Assembly (NCBI GenBank): GCA_002383165.1
Contig: DFXK01000016.1
Coordinates: 57,625-96,922, forward strand
Direction: 5' to 3'
Length of the DNA: 39,298 nucleotides
DNA from: Flavobacteriales bacterium UBA4110
GTDB taxonomy: Bacteria > Bacteroidota > Bacteroidia > Flavobacteriales > Weeksellaceae
The position numbers and the translations under genes are program-made. Under the pieces are notes generated by a model. It was not told where the DNA came from. It did not search any database and saw only the letters and a program-made list of their open reading frames with translations. This document shows positions 16,512-23,882 of this stretch, piece after piece (positions within the stretch are counted from its first letter, which is position 1; each line of letters opens with the position of its first letter).

Positions 16512-17576
16512 TTAAAATTTGGAAGGCTTTGCACGCAAGTACTGATGAGGGTAGAAACAGTCATCACCACTTTCCCAAGAGGTTTGAACGCTAAAATAAG
16601 GGTTTCTAAGAATTTCTCTGGCCAGAAAGATTAAATCGGCCTGCCCATCATTCAAAATTGCTTCTGCTTGTTCTGCTGTGGTAATTAGACCTACGGCGCC
16701 GGAACTGGCACCAGCCTCTTTTTTTATAGCTTCGGCCAATGGAACTTGATAACCAGGTTTTAGTTCCATAGTCACACCATTGATATTCCCACCGCTAGAA
16801 ACATCTACAAGGTCTACATTTTTGTTTTTAAGAAGTCTGGAAAGTTTTACACTGTCTTCAATATTCCATCCGTTTTCTGCATATTCGGTTCCTGAAATCC
16901 TTACAAACAACGCCTGATCATCCGTCAATACTGAATTTACAGCATCTACGATTTCCATCAAAAATCTTGTTCTATTCTCAAATGTACCTCCATATTCGTC
17001 AGTTCTGGTGTTAGACAACGGCGATAGAAATTGATGAATGAGATAACCGTGCGCCGCATGGATTTCTACAACATCAAACCCGGCATCTACTGATCTTTTT
17101 GCGGCTAAGCGAAAATCTTCTGTAAGGGTTTTTATTTCTTCAACAGATAACGTGTGCGGTATTCTTTCTGATGGATGAAAAGGAATTGGGCTTGGTGCAA
17201 TGGTTTGCCAGCCTTCTTCCAGAGTCATTTGCCTGTTTGTGGCAGCGGAAACGGAACCTTTTCTCCCGGCGTGAGCTAGTTGAATTCCGATTTTACTTTC
17301 CGAATTCTGATGAACGAAGGCCACGATTTTTTTCAGAGATGATGCTTGTTCGTCATTCCATATTCCCAGGCATTTGTCTGTGATTCTTCCGCGAGGTTCC
17401 ACTCCGGTTGCTTCTATGACAATTAATCCCACGCCACCTTGTGCGCGGCTTCCGTAATGGACAAAATGGAAATCATTGGCTACGCCATCTTCTGCGGAGT
17501 ACATACACATTGGCGACATCACGATTCTGTTCTTTAGTTGTACATTTCTAAATGTTATCGGAGTGAAAAGTTTCAT
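16512..17576 (-). CDS. NADPH dehydrogenase of the old yellow enzyme family (YqjM/NamA class)
   Basis: 354 residues from the chosen ATG. MKLFTPITFRNVQLKNRIVMSPMCMYSAEDG gives Cys24 and Tyr26, the FMN-modulating pair of the YqjM class. IGIQLAHAGRKGS, VEIHAAHGYLIHQFLSP and NTRTDEYGG follow, with the FMN-phosphate region FLAREILRNPYF at the C-terminus. It is an FMN-dependent ene-reductase using NADPH on activated double bonds such as enones or nitro compounds; the physiological substrate is unknown. The open frame extends to a TTG at 17627, but that TTG overlaps a -7 promoter element. The ATG matches the family start. Confidence 0.93.
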   Translation of the reverse strand: MKLFTPITFRNVQLKNRIVMSPMCMYSAEDGVANDFHFVHYGSRAQGGVGLIVIEATGVEPRGRITDKCLGIWNDEQASSLKKIVAFVHQNSESKIGIQLAHAGRKGSVSAATNRQMTLEEGWQTIAPSPIPFHPSERIPHTLSVEEIKTLTEDFRLAAKRSVDAGFDVVEIHAAHGYLIHQFLSPLSNTRTDEYGGTFENRTRFLMEIVDAVNSVLTDDQALFVRISGTEYAENGWNIEDSVKLSRLLKNKNVDLVDVSSGGNINGVTMELKPGYQVPLAEAIKKEAGASSGAVGLITTAEQAEAILNDGQADLIFLAREILRNPYFSVQTSWESGDDCFYPHQYLRAKPSKF

Positions 17577-17624
17577 TTTTATATTGGTTTGAATACTAAA
17601 ATATTTTGTACTGGAAATGGTTTC

Positions 17625-17632
17625 CAAAATTA
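17625..17632 (-). promoter_or_regulatory. -7 element of the old yellow enzyme gene
   Basis: Read on the minus strand this is TAATTTTG, matching TAnnTTTG. It places initiation near 17618, with a leader of about 42 nt. Its overlap with the upstream TTG decides the start in favour of the internal ATG. Confidence 0.55.
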
Positions 17633-17659
17633 ATAATAGCTATAAGTAACCGATGAATA

Positions 17660-17743
17660 ACGCGCAGCCCGGCTTGAGCGGAGCTCTTTTTGTTTTTGGA
17701 AAAAAAAACAAAAAAGCGGGAGCGGAAGACGGAAATAGCTGCC
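17660..17743. repeat. Interspersed imperfect inverted-repeat element
   Basis: GC-rich outer parts (GCAGCCCGGCTTGAGCGGAGC on the left; GCGGGAGCGGAAGACGG with AATAGCTGCC on the right) flank a T-rich then A-rich centre (CTTTTTGTTTTT / AAAACAAAAAAG) that can pair. Composition is unlike the surrounding DNA and no gene fits. I recall near-identical intergenic sequences in flavobacterial genomes, so I read it as a dispersed extragenic repeat. This rests on memory plus structure. Confidence 0.5.
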
Positions 17744-17751
17744 AAAAAAAA

Positions 17752-18207
17752 TCAGACTCCAAACTGAGTCAGATGATGATCCAGATGTTTTGCCATCATA
17801 TTATTCCATTCCTTGGATGTTAGTTTCCCAAAGTTGAAACTTTCTTTTCCCTCGAAAGCTTGTGATCCCAGTTGCTGAGTTTTCTGAATAAAACCTATCA
17901 AACGTTTTTTCTCTTCTTCAAAGTTTTTTGAATCGGTAATTACAAACATCGCAGCTGTTGGAAGGTTGGGTTTGTAAGAGATGTCGTTGGTAACTTTTGG
18001 CTTAACGAAAGTTTTTAGAAGCCATTTTGTAATGAAGGTAGGTTTCTTATGCTTTTCCGGTTCGTAAATCAGTTCGTAGGTTACATTGCAGTGAGCAAGC
18101 ATTTTATCTACCGACATGACTCCCCATTTCGGAAATGAATCTTCCGTTAGGCTATTGATTCTCTTGATTAGGTGGATGGTATCGTTTTGATCAAATATGT
18201 TCTTCAT
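17752..18207 (-). CDS. DUF1569 family protein (DinB-like fold)
   Basis: 151 residues. WGVMSVDKMLAHCNVTYELI near residue 28 and FGKLTSKEWNNMMAKHLDHHLTQFGV at the C-terminus are the two characteristic blocks of DUF1569. The family belongs to the DinB/YfiT-like putative metalloenzyme superfamily. The conserved His of LAHC and the HLDHHL cluster would be the metal-binding positions of the four-helix bundle. No biochemical role is established. No signal peptide, so cytoplasmic. Probably monocistronic, with its own promoter and transcribed away from pyrG. Confidence 0.87.
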   Translation of the reverse strand: MKNIFDQNDTIHLIKRINSLTEDSFPKWGVMSVDKMLAHCNVTYELIYEPEKHKKPTFITKWLLKTFVKPKVTNDISYKPNLPTAAMFVITDSKNFEEEKKRLIGFIQKTQQLGSQAFEGKESFNFGKLTSKEWNNMMAKHLDHHLTQFGV

Positions 18208-18235
18208 AAATAGCTGCTATTATTAATTGAATAAG

Positions 18236-18243
18236 CAAAGATA
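18236..18243 (-). promoter_or_regulatory. -7 element of the DUF1569 gene
   Basis: On the minus strand TATCTTTG, an exact TAnnTTTG match. Initiation would be near 18229, about 22 nt before the ATG. Confidence 0.55.
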
Positions 18244-18354
18244 ATTACAAAAGATCTTAAATCGTTTCGTTTTAAAATTATAAAATGAAATTGAGCTAAT
18301 TGAAAATTTTTATGAATTAGCAAATTCAATTTCAATATGAAGAATCATCCTATG

Positions 18355-18386
18355 TTTGTGAGTTATCACAATATATTTTAACTTTG
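18355..18386 (+). promoter_or_regulatory. pyrG promoter with -33 TTTG and -7 TAACTTTG
   Basis: TTTG (18355-18358) and TAACTTTG (18379-18386) are separated by 20 bp, the best complete Bacteroidota-type promoter in the window. Predicted initiation is near 18393, leaving a leader of only about 9 nt before the pyrG ATG. A TTG that would extend the gene lies inside the -7 element, so the shorter start is preferred. Confidence 0.65.
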
Positions 18387-18401
18387 CACAAACCTAATCT
18401 A

Positions 18402-20015
18402 ATGAGTAAAAAAGAAACGAAATACATCTTCGTAACAGGAGGTGTAACATCGTCACTTGGTAAAGGTATTGTTTCCGCTTCTTTGGGGCTTCTTCTAAAA
18501 TCCCGCGGTTTCAAAGTTACCATCCAGAAATTGGACCCTTATATCAACATTGATCCCGGAACCCTTAATCCTTATGAACACGGTGAATGTTATGTGACCG
18601 AAGACGGCGCAGAAACCGACTTGGATCTTGGACATTATGAGCGATTCCTAGATTCTCCAACCTCACAAAACAACAACGTTACAACCGGAAAAATCTACCA
18701 AACCGTTATTGAAAAGGAGCGTAAAGGTGATTTTCTTGGAAAAACAGTTCAAGTTATTCCTCACATTACCAACGAAATCAAACGCAGAATAAAGATGCTT
18801 TCCAAAAAGGATTATGACATCATTATTACAGAAATTGGAGGGACAGTCGGTGATATAGAATCTCTTCCTTACATAGAGAGTGTTCGCCAATTGCAATGGG
18901 AATTAGGCAAGAACAATTCTATGGTGATTCATTTAACTTTGCTGCCTTATTTATCATCGAGTGGGGAATTGAAAACAAAACCTTCTCAACATTCTGTTCG
19001 TCAATTGATGGAAAGTGGGATTCAGGCGAATGTTTTGGTTTGCAGAACTGAACATTCCATTCCAAAAGATTTACGCGCTAAACTTGCACAGTTCTGCAAC
19101 GTAGGATTGGATAATGTGATTGAATGTATTGATATGGACACCATTTATGAAGTGCCTCTGTATCTCCAAAAACAAAATTTTGATGAAGTAGTTCTTAAAG
19201 AGCTGAATTTGCCGGTGGGAAAAGATGTTAATCTAAAAGATTGGAAATCATTTCTGAAGAAATATAAAAATCCTAAGAAAACTGTAGAAATTGCTTTGGT
19301 TGGAAAGTATGTGTCTCTTCAGGATTCTTACAAATCCATTGCAGAAGCATTTATCCATGCAGGAGCAGATTTGGAAACAGAAGTGAATGTAAGATGGGTT
19401 TACAGTGGTGATATCGAAACTGAAGGTGCAGAAAAACTATTAAAAGGCGTTGACGGAATCCTTGTCGCTCCAGGTTTCGGAGATAGAGGAATTGAAGGTA
19501 AAATCCAGGCGGCTAAATATGCAAGAGAGAACAAAGTTCCATTGTTGGGAATCTGTCTTGGAATGCAAATTATGACGATAGAATTTGCTAGAAATGTATT
19601 AGGATTGGCAAAAGCTAACAGTATGGAATTTGATACTTCTACGCCAGATCCAGTAATTTCTTTGATGGAAGAACAGAAAAATGTGGTTGAAAAAGGAGGA
19701 ACAATGCGTCTTGGTGCTTGGAAATGTGTCTTGAAAACAGGCTCAAAACTAGCTGAAGTTTACGGTGCAAAAACCATTTCAGAACGTCATCGTCACAGAT
19801 ATGAGTTCAATAGTGATTACAAAAATGACTTTGAAGATAAAGGCTTAGTCCCAAGCGGACTGAACCCAGAAACGGATTTGGTGGAAACTTTGGAACTGAA
19901 AGATCACCCGTTTTACATTGGTGTCCAGTATCATCCTGAATATAAGAGTACGGTTGCTACACCGCACCCACTTTTCAAAGCTTTTATCAACGCAACGGTT
20001 AAGAATAAATCATAA
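18402..20015 (+). CDS. pyrG: CTP synthase
   Basis: 537 residues from the chosen ATG, the usual length. The N-terminal amidoligase domain starts KYIFVTGGVTSSLGKGIVSASLG (P-loop). DPYINIDPGTLNPYEHGE and ITEIGGTVGDIES are the metal/UTP-binding blocks. The C-terminal class I glutaminase domain has LLGICLGMQ with the nucleophile Cys, and the YHPEYKS His-Glu pair. It makes CTP from UTP, ATP and glutamine in the cytosol. It has its own promoter and a terminator-like hairpin after the stop. The predicted leader is unusually short, so little room exists for a 5' attenuator. Confidence 0.97.
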   Translation: MSKKETKYIFVTGGVTSSLGKGIVSASLGLLLKSRGFKVTIQKLDPYINIDPGTLNPYEHGECYVTEDGAETDLDLGHYERFLDSPTSQNNNVTTGKIYQTVIEKERKGDFLGKTVQVIPHITNEIKRRIKMLSKKDYDIIITEIGGTVGDIESLPYIESVRQLQWELGKNNSMVIHLTLLPYLSSSGELKTKPSQHSVRQLMESGIQANVLVCRTEHSIPKDLRAKLAQFCNVGLDNVIECIDMDTIYEVPLYLQKQNFDEVVLKELNLPVGKDVNLKDWKSFLKKYKNPKKTVEIALVGKYVSLQDSYKSIAEAFIHAGADLETEVNVRWVYSGDIETEGAEKLLKGVDGILVAPGFGDRGIEGKIQAAKYARENKVPLLGICLGMQIMTIEFARNVLGLAKANSMEFDTSTPDPVISLMEEQKNVVEKGGTMRLGAWKCVLKTGSKLAEVYGAKTISERHRHRYEFNSDYKNDFEDKGLVPSGLNPETDLVETLELKDHPFYIGVQYHPEYKSTVATPHPLFKAFINATVKNKS

Positions 20016-20021
20016 ATTAAT

Positions 20022-20052
20022 GAATGGCTCAAAGTATTTCCTTGAGCCATTC
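20022..20052 (+). terminator. Hairpin after pyrG
   Basis: GAATGGCTCAA and TTGAGCCATTC pair around a 9-nt loop, followed by a short T-containing stretch (GTCTTT) instead of a clean T-run. Probable but imperfect terminator. Confidence 0.65.
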
Positions 20053-20083
20053 GTCTTTATAACGGAATCTGAAAAATAAAACC

Positions 20084-20091
20084 TATTTTTG
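20084..20091 (+). promoter_or_regulatory. -7 element of yidC
   Basis: TATTTTTG matches TAnnTTTG. It implies initiation near 20098 and a leader of about 75 nt containing repeated CTTCAAAC / CTTTAAAC-type short motifs. Confidence 0.5.
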
Positions 20092-20173
20092 CAGACCAAA
20101 ATAAAAGATTTGAAATTTGAGATTATTTGTCAACTTCAAACTTCAAACCTTAAACTTTAAACTCAATTCTATA

Positions 20174-21961
20174 ATGCAACAAAACAACGGATTAGACAAA
20201 AAACAACTGATTAGCTTCGGTATTTTTTCTATGATTCTTATCGGTTTTATGTTTTATTTCCAAAACCGAAATGCACAAGCCGAACAAGAAAAGTTAGCTC
20301 TGGAAGCTAAAAAAACAGAGCAGACTACAAAATCTAAACCTGCAGCAACCAACTTAAATGCAGCTACAGTAACACCTAATTCTGTTCAGAAAGTTAATCT
20401 TCAGAATGATGAGTTATCTCTTGAGTTCTCTAGTGTTGGTGGGCAATTGAGTTCTGTAAGACTGAATAAATTCGAGGCGTTTGGTGGAAAACCACTTTAT
20501 CTTTTCAGTAACAATAATGCAAGTTACGGATTTCAATTCACAGATAAAGCTGGGAAAGTTTTCAATACAAAAGATTTGGTTTTTGCACCGCAAGTTGCAG
20601 GAAATGTGGTAACACTTAATTCTAAAGTTGGAAATGCAGTTATCCAATTCATTTATACACTTAAAGCAAAATATACGGTTGATTTCCAAGTGAAAACCCA
20701 AGGATTGGCTAGCGTTGTGAATGATGGAAAAGCTAATTTTATTTGGAATTACAACGTAAGAGGCGCAGAAAAAGGACGTTCACAAGAAGAGACTCACACC
20801 GAGTTTTCTTATGCATTCAACAATTATAAAGACTACGATTATGACGCTCGTTCTGATATGGATGAGCCAGACGAAACACTGAACTGGATTGGTATCAAGC
20901 AACAGTTTTTCTCTGCAGTTATCGAGGCTAAAAACGGATTCACAAAATCTAAAGGTTTCCAGGAAGCTATTCCGGAAGGTGAATATTTGAAGAAATTCAA
21001 TTACGATGGACAGGTAAATTTGGCGGGAAATGAGTTGAATCAAGATTTCACTTGGTACTTTATGCCTTTGGACATCGAACTTCTTAAATCTTATGATAAG
21101 AACTTTGACGAGATTCTTCCGTTAGGTTGGTCGTTCATCGGATCATTGAACAGATATGTGTTCATTCCGTTGTATAACCTGATTTCGGGATGGGGAATTG
21201 CAGCAGGTTGGGCAATCTTCTGGATGACGATTATTGTGAAATTGATTCTGTCTCCAGTGATGTTCAAACAGCACAAACTAAGTGCAATGATGAAGGTTAT
21301 TCGCCCGGAAATTGATGAGGTGAATGCCAAATTCAAAGATGCTGACCCGATGAAAAGACAACAGGAAACAATGGCGGTCTATCGAAAAGCCGGCGTGAAT
21401 CAAATGGCGGGCTGTTTACCGGCGTTGGTTCAGATTCCGTTGTTCTACGCACTATTCCGTTTCTTCCCGAATATGCTTGATCTTAGAGGGAAAAGCTTCT
21501 GGTTCGTTTCAGATTTGACAGCTTATGATGACATCATCAGTTGGGGAACCAACATTCCTTTGTTAGGAAATCACCTAAGTGTATTTGCTTTGGCTTGTAC
21601 CGTTGTGATTTTGATTTATACGATTATGACTTCAGGTAACATTCAGCAGCCGCAACAAGAAGGAATGCCGAATATGAAAGTCCTGATGTATATCTTCCCA
21701 ATCACATTCCTATTCTTCTTGAATAGTTCTGCATCCGGTCTGTCTTGGTATTATTTTGTATCCAATGCGATTAACATTGTGATTATCTTGGTGATTAAAT
21801 ATTTCATCTTGGATGAGAAGAAAATCCACGCTCAGATTCAGGAAAACAAAAAGAAAGAACCTAAGAAAGAAGGAACTTTCCAGAAAAGAATGAGAGAAAT
21901 GATGGAGAAAGCGCAAGAGCAACAAAAATTGCAAGAGCAAGCTAGAAACAAAAAGAAATAA
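20174..21961 (+). CDS. yidC: Membrane protein insertase YidC
   Basis: 595 residues from the ATG. The first helix (about 11-28) is followed by a large periplasmic domain (about 55-330) and then the conserved five-helix core, starting near GWGIAAGWAIFWMTIIVKLILSPVMFKQ. The hydrophilic-groove region carries the conserved Lys/Arg side near TIIVKLILSP. The NQMAGCLPALVQIPLFYALFRFFP block is the YidC/Oxa1 signature. A Lys/Glu/Gln-rich cytoplasmic tail ends the protein. YidC inserts and folds inner-membrane proteins, alone or with SecYEG. An in-frame TTG 57 bp upstream would add a non-homologous leader and was not used. A terminator follows at once. Confidence 0.96.
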   Translation: MQQNNGLDKKQLISFGIFSMILIGFMFYFQNRNAQAEQEKLALEAKKTEQTTKSKPAATNLNAATVTPNSVQKVNLQNDELSLEFSSVGGQLSSVRLNKFEAFGGKPLYLFSNNNASYGFQFTDKAGKVFNTKDLVFAPQVAGNVVTLNSKVGNAVIQFIYTLKAKYTVDFQVKTQGLASVVNDGKANFIWNYNVRGAEKGRSQEETHTEFSYAFNNYKDYDYDARSDMDEPDETLNWIGIKQQFFSAVIEAKNGFTKSKGFQEAIPEGEYLKKFNYDGQVNLAGNELNQDFTWYFMPLDIELLKSYDKNFDEILPLGWSFIGSLNRYVFIPLYNLISGWGIAAGWAIFWMTIIVKLILSPVMFKQHKLSAMMKVIRPEIDEVNAKFKDADPMKRQQETMAVYRKAGVNQMAGCLPALVQIPLFYALFRFFPNMLDLRGKSFWFVSDLTAYDDIISWGTNIPLLGNHLSVFALACTVVILIYTIMTSGNIQQPQQEGMPNMKVLMYIFPITFLFFLNSSASGLSWYYFVSNAINIVIILVIKYFILDEKKIHAQIQENKKKEPKKEGTFQKRMREMMEKAQEQQKLQEQARNKKK

Positions 21962-21970
21962 ATAATAGAG

Positions 21971-21995
21971 GCGGTAATTTTTTACCGCTTTTTTT
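21971..21995 (+). terminator. Rho-independent terminator of yidC
   Basis: GCGGTAA, TTTT loop, TTACCGC, then a seven-base T-run, beginning 9 bp after the stop. Confidence 0.88.
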
Positions 21996-21997
21996 AT

Positions 21998-22150
21998 TTG
22001 GGCGTATCCCTTTGTAAGATTTGCTTTTTGCAAAAAGCAAATCTTACAAGCGGGCCGTTCTTTCCGCTATATCTTTTTCTGCCAAGGCTTTTCCCAATCC
22101 AGAAAAAGGATGCCGCTGCAATCACTTACGCGCTGACGCATCGCCTCAAT
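21998..22150. repeat. Interspersed flavobacterial repeat element with nested hairpins
   Basis: Gene-free and compositionally distinct. It begins GGGCGTATCCC, contains a perfect 38-bp palindrome (22012-22049, see separate entry), then CCGCTATATCTTTTTCTG, and later CAGAAAAAGGATGCCGCTGCAATC, whose A/T cores pair with one bulge. It ends in ACGCGCTGACGCATCGC. The ATCTTTTT...AAAAAGGATGCCGCT framework resembles a dispersed intergenic repeat I recall from Chryseobacterium and Flavobacterium genomes. The small open frame across it (22021-22203) is not considered a gene. Confidence 0.6.
22012..22049. repeat. Perfect 38-bp palindrome
   Basis: Two 19-base arms with no spacer, from TTGTAAGATTTGC to its complement, centred between bases 22030 and 22031. 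There is no adjacent T-run, so it is not a simple terminator, and it sits inside the repeat element. Confidence 0.85.
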
Positions 22151-22320
22151 ATTTGTCTAAAATAGTTAACATCAAAACTTCTATAAGCGAAGCGCCTTTG
22201 TGAACCTAAGACAGTTTTTAGTAAATAATATTTGTATGCTTTGTGTTCACTTTTTCGCAAAAAAACATTTAGCATTTTAATACTAAATTCCCGAAATTTG
22301 CAACCATCAATTTTAAACCC
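22151..22320. other. AT-rich intergenic stretch before trmH with a weak promoter
   Basis: No gene. The sequence GAAATTTG at 22293-22300 is one mismatch from the -7 consensus and would start transcription about 20 nt upstream of the trmH TTG. Nothing else is recognised. Confidence 0.4.
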
Positions 22321-22326
22321 AAAACC

Positions 22327-22989
22327 TTGAATTTAGAATCCACTTACGAATATCTCCAGCAATTCCTAACACCCGAACGTTTCCAAAAAATCGAACATTA
22401 TTCCAAAGAAAGTTCAGATTTTGTTCTGCCGGTAATGGAAGATATTTATCAGTTCCGAAATGCTGCGGCGATTGTTCGTTCTGTAGAAGCTTGTGGATTT
22501 CACAAAGTAATTGCGATGGAGAAAGAAAATTTCTTTGAACCGAATCTAAAAGTCACAAAAGGCGCAGACACTTGGGTAGAAGTGGAGAAAATGCCGAGAA
22601 CAATAGAGTCTTTACAAAACATCAAAAATCGAGGTTACAAGATTGTAGCAGTTTCCGCAGAAAACAATGCAAAGATGCTCCCAGATTATAAAATCGAAGA
22701 ACCATTAGCTTTAGTTTTCGGAACAGAATGGGAGGGAACGACGGATGAATTACTGGATTTTGCTGATGAAACTTTAGCGATTCCAATGTTTGGATTTACA
22801 AGAAGTTTCAATGTTTCTGTTGCCGCCGCTATCTGTATGTACGAACTCAAACAAAAACTCCTAAAATCTGATATCGATTATAAACTTTCCGAAGAAAAAT
22901 TACTTCAAATGAAAATTCGCTGGGCAAAAAACTCAATTCCAAGTGGTGATATGATTTTGGAGAAATATTTGAGAGAAAATCAGATTTAA
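22327..22989 (+). CDS. trmH: SpoU-family RNA 2'-O-methyltransferase, TrmH-like, TTG start
   Basis: 220 residues. The three SPOUT motifs are present: FRNAAAIVRSVEACGFHKV (motif 1, with the catalytic-type Arg), LVFGTEWEGTTDELL (motif 2) and IPMFGFTRSFNVSVAAAICMYEL (motif 3). N- and C-terminal helical extensions are of the TrmH type, so tRNA guanosine-18 2'-O-methylation is the likely reaction. Motif 2 reads GTEWEG instead of the usual GNE-x-x-G. No ATG precedes the conserved N-terminal helix, so TTG is taken as the start; the next ATG would remove motif 1's lead-in. The stop codon overlaps the convergent rsmE stop (4 bp overlap), with no room for a terminator. Confidence 0.85.
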   Translation: MNLESTYEYLQQFLTPERFQKIEHYSKESSDFVLPVMEDIYQFRNAAAIVRSVEACGFHKVIAMEKENFFEPNLKVTKGADTWVEVEKMPRTIESLQNIKNRGYKIVAVSAENNAKMLPDYKIEEPLALVFGTEWEGTTDELLDFADETLAIPMFGFTRSFNVSVAAAICMYELKQKLLKSDIDYKLSEEKLLQMKIRWAKNSIPSGDMILEKYLRENQI

Positions 22990-23744
22990 AACATCTTATC
23001 GTAATTCCAAGCGGAGACAAAAATTCCTGCAGTTTCTGTTCTTAATCTTTGATTTCCTAATGAAACAGCTTTTATTCCTTTGTCAGCCAAAAGCTGAATT
23101 TCTTTATCCGAAAAATCGCCTTCCGGACCGATAAGGAAAGTATATTGTGAAAAAGTCTTCGAGAGCCTCAGACGGATATCGTTTGAATTGTCAAGTTTGT
23201 CATCCTGAGCTTTTCGAAGAATCTCTAAATCATTCAGATTAATTCTTTCCAAGCTTTCATTACAATGCGCCACAAATGTGTTTTCTGAATCTAGATTTTT
23301 TATAAACTCAGAAAACTTAATCAAATCATTAACTTTTGGAAAATGAAATCTGTGACTTTGCTTTGAAGCTCCAATAGCTTGTTTTCGCAATTTATCAATG
23401 CTGATGTTCTTGCGTTCTGTTTTTTCTGTGAGAATAAAAGTAATTTCCGAGATTCCCATTTCAACTGCTTTTTCAACGAAAAATTCGATTCTGTCGATGT
23501 TTTTTGTTGGTGCAATTGCGATATGAAGTTTTGGTGAAAAATCGGGAAGATTTTGTTTGATTTCGGTAACGTCCAATGATACTTTTTTGCCTTCAAAAAC
23601 CAGATTTCCTTTCGCCAGATTTCCATTGCCATCGGTTACGAAAATTTCTTCGCCTTCTCGCATTCTGAGAACTTTGGTGATGTGTTGTTGTTCATCAGAA
23701 TCAATCAATATTTCAGGGAAAATCTGTCCAAAGAAAAGTTTCAT
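22986..23744 (-). CDS. rsmE: 16S rRNA (uracil-1498-N3)-methyltransferase RsmE with an in-frame repeat insertion
   Basis: 252 residues. An N-terminal PUA-like domain (HITKVLRMREGEEIFVTDGNG) is followed by the SPOUT domain: AIAPTKNIDRIEFFVEKAVEMGI, LTEKTERKN, FLIGPEGDFSDKEI and SLGNQRLRTETAGIF, which form the SAM-binding knot. It methylates U1498 of 16S rRNA. Residues about 176-196 (RKAQDDKLDNSNDIR and flanks) sit just before FLIGPEG and do not look like family sequence. They are encoded by a 63-bp inverted-repeat element listed separately. Without it the protein would be close to the usual length of about 230-235. The frame is intact, so the gene is probably still functional. Confidence 0.92.
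   Translation of the reverse strand: MKLFFGQIFPEILIDSDEQQHITKVLRMREGEEIFVTDGNGNLAKGNLVFEGKKVSLDVTEIKQNLPDFSPKLHIAIAPTKNIDRIEFFVEKAVEMGISEITFILTEKTERKNISIDKLRKQAIGASKQSHRFHFPKVNDLIKFSEFIKNLDSENTFVAHCNESLERINLNDLEILRKAQDDKLDNSNDIRLRLSKTFSQYTFLIGPEGDFSDKEIQLLADKGIKAVSLGNQRLRTETAGIFVSAWNYDKMF
23157..23219. repeat. 63-bp inverted-repeat element inside rsmE
   Basis: The left end CTTCGAGAGCCTCAG and the complement of the right end, CTTCGAAAAGCTCAG, share CTTCGA-N4-CTCAG, so the ends form an imperfect inverted repeat. The right end with its flank, GTCATCCTGAGCTTTTCGAAG, is a sequence I recall as a widespread interspersed repeat in Bacteroidota intergenic DNA. Length 63 is divisible by three, so it adds 21 codons to rsmE without a frameshift. 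Confidence 0.65.
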
Positions 23745-23764
23745 ATTATATTTGATTTTATATT

Positions 23765-23866
23765 AAACCACATAGCCACATAAGTTTTTTCAGGATAAAA
23801 AAGTTTAAATAGCTATTTCTACTTTTCTATTTCAAAATTCTTACAACTATTGTTTCTATGTGGTTT
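23765..23866. repeat. Element bounded by 11-bp inverted repeats between rsmE and the DUF808 gene
   Basis: AAACCACATAG at 23765-23775 and its exact complement CTATGTGGTTT at 23856-23866 enclose 80 bp of AT-rich DNA without a gene. ACCACATAG-type ends recur in Chryseobacterium intergenic regions in my recollection. It could be a decayed miniature element or a long-range hairpin downstream of the DUF808 gene. Confidence 0.45.
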
Positions 23867-23882
23867 TGAAATTTCACATTGT

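Noticed and set aside
17577..17627. Longer start (TTG) for the old yellow enzyme
   Set aside because: The TTG overlaps a -7 promoter element and the family starts at the internal ATG (MKLFTPIT).
17755..17770. GACTC/GAGTC hairpin near the end of the DUF1569 gene
   Set aside because: Five-base stem inside coding sequence; expected by chance.
18384..18401. Longer start (TTG) for pyrG
   Set aside because: The TTG lies inside the -7 element; MSKKETKYIFVTGG is the usual family start.
20117..20173. Longer start (TTG) for yidC
   Set aside because: The extra 19 residues translate the repetitive leader (FKLQTLNFKLN) and are not family-like.
22021..22203. 60-codon open frame between yidC and trmH
   Set aside because: It starts inside the perfect palindrome and runs through the interspersed repeat; no protein-like pattern.
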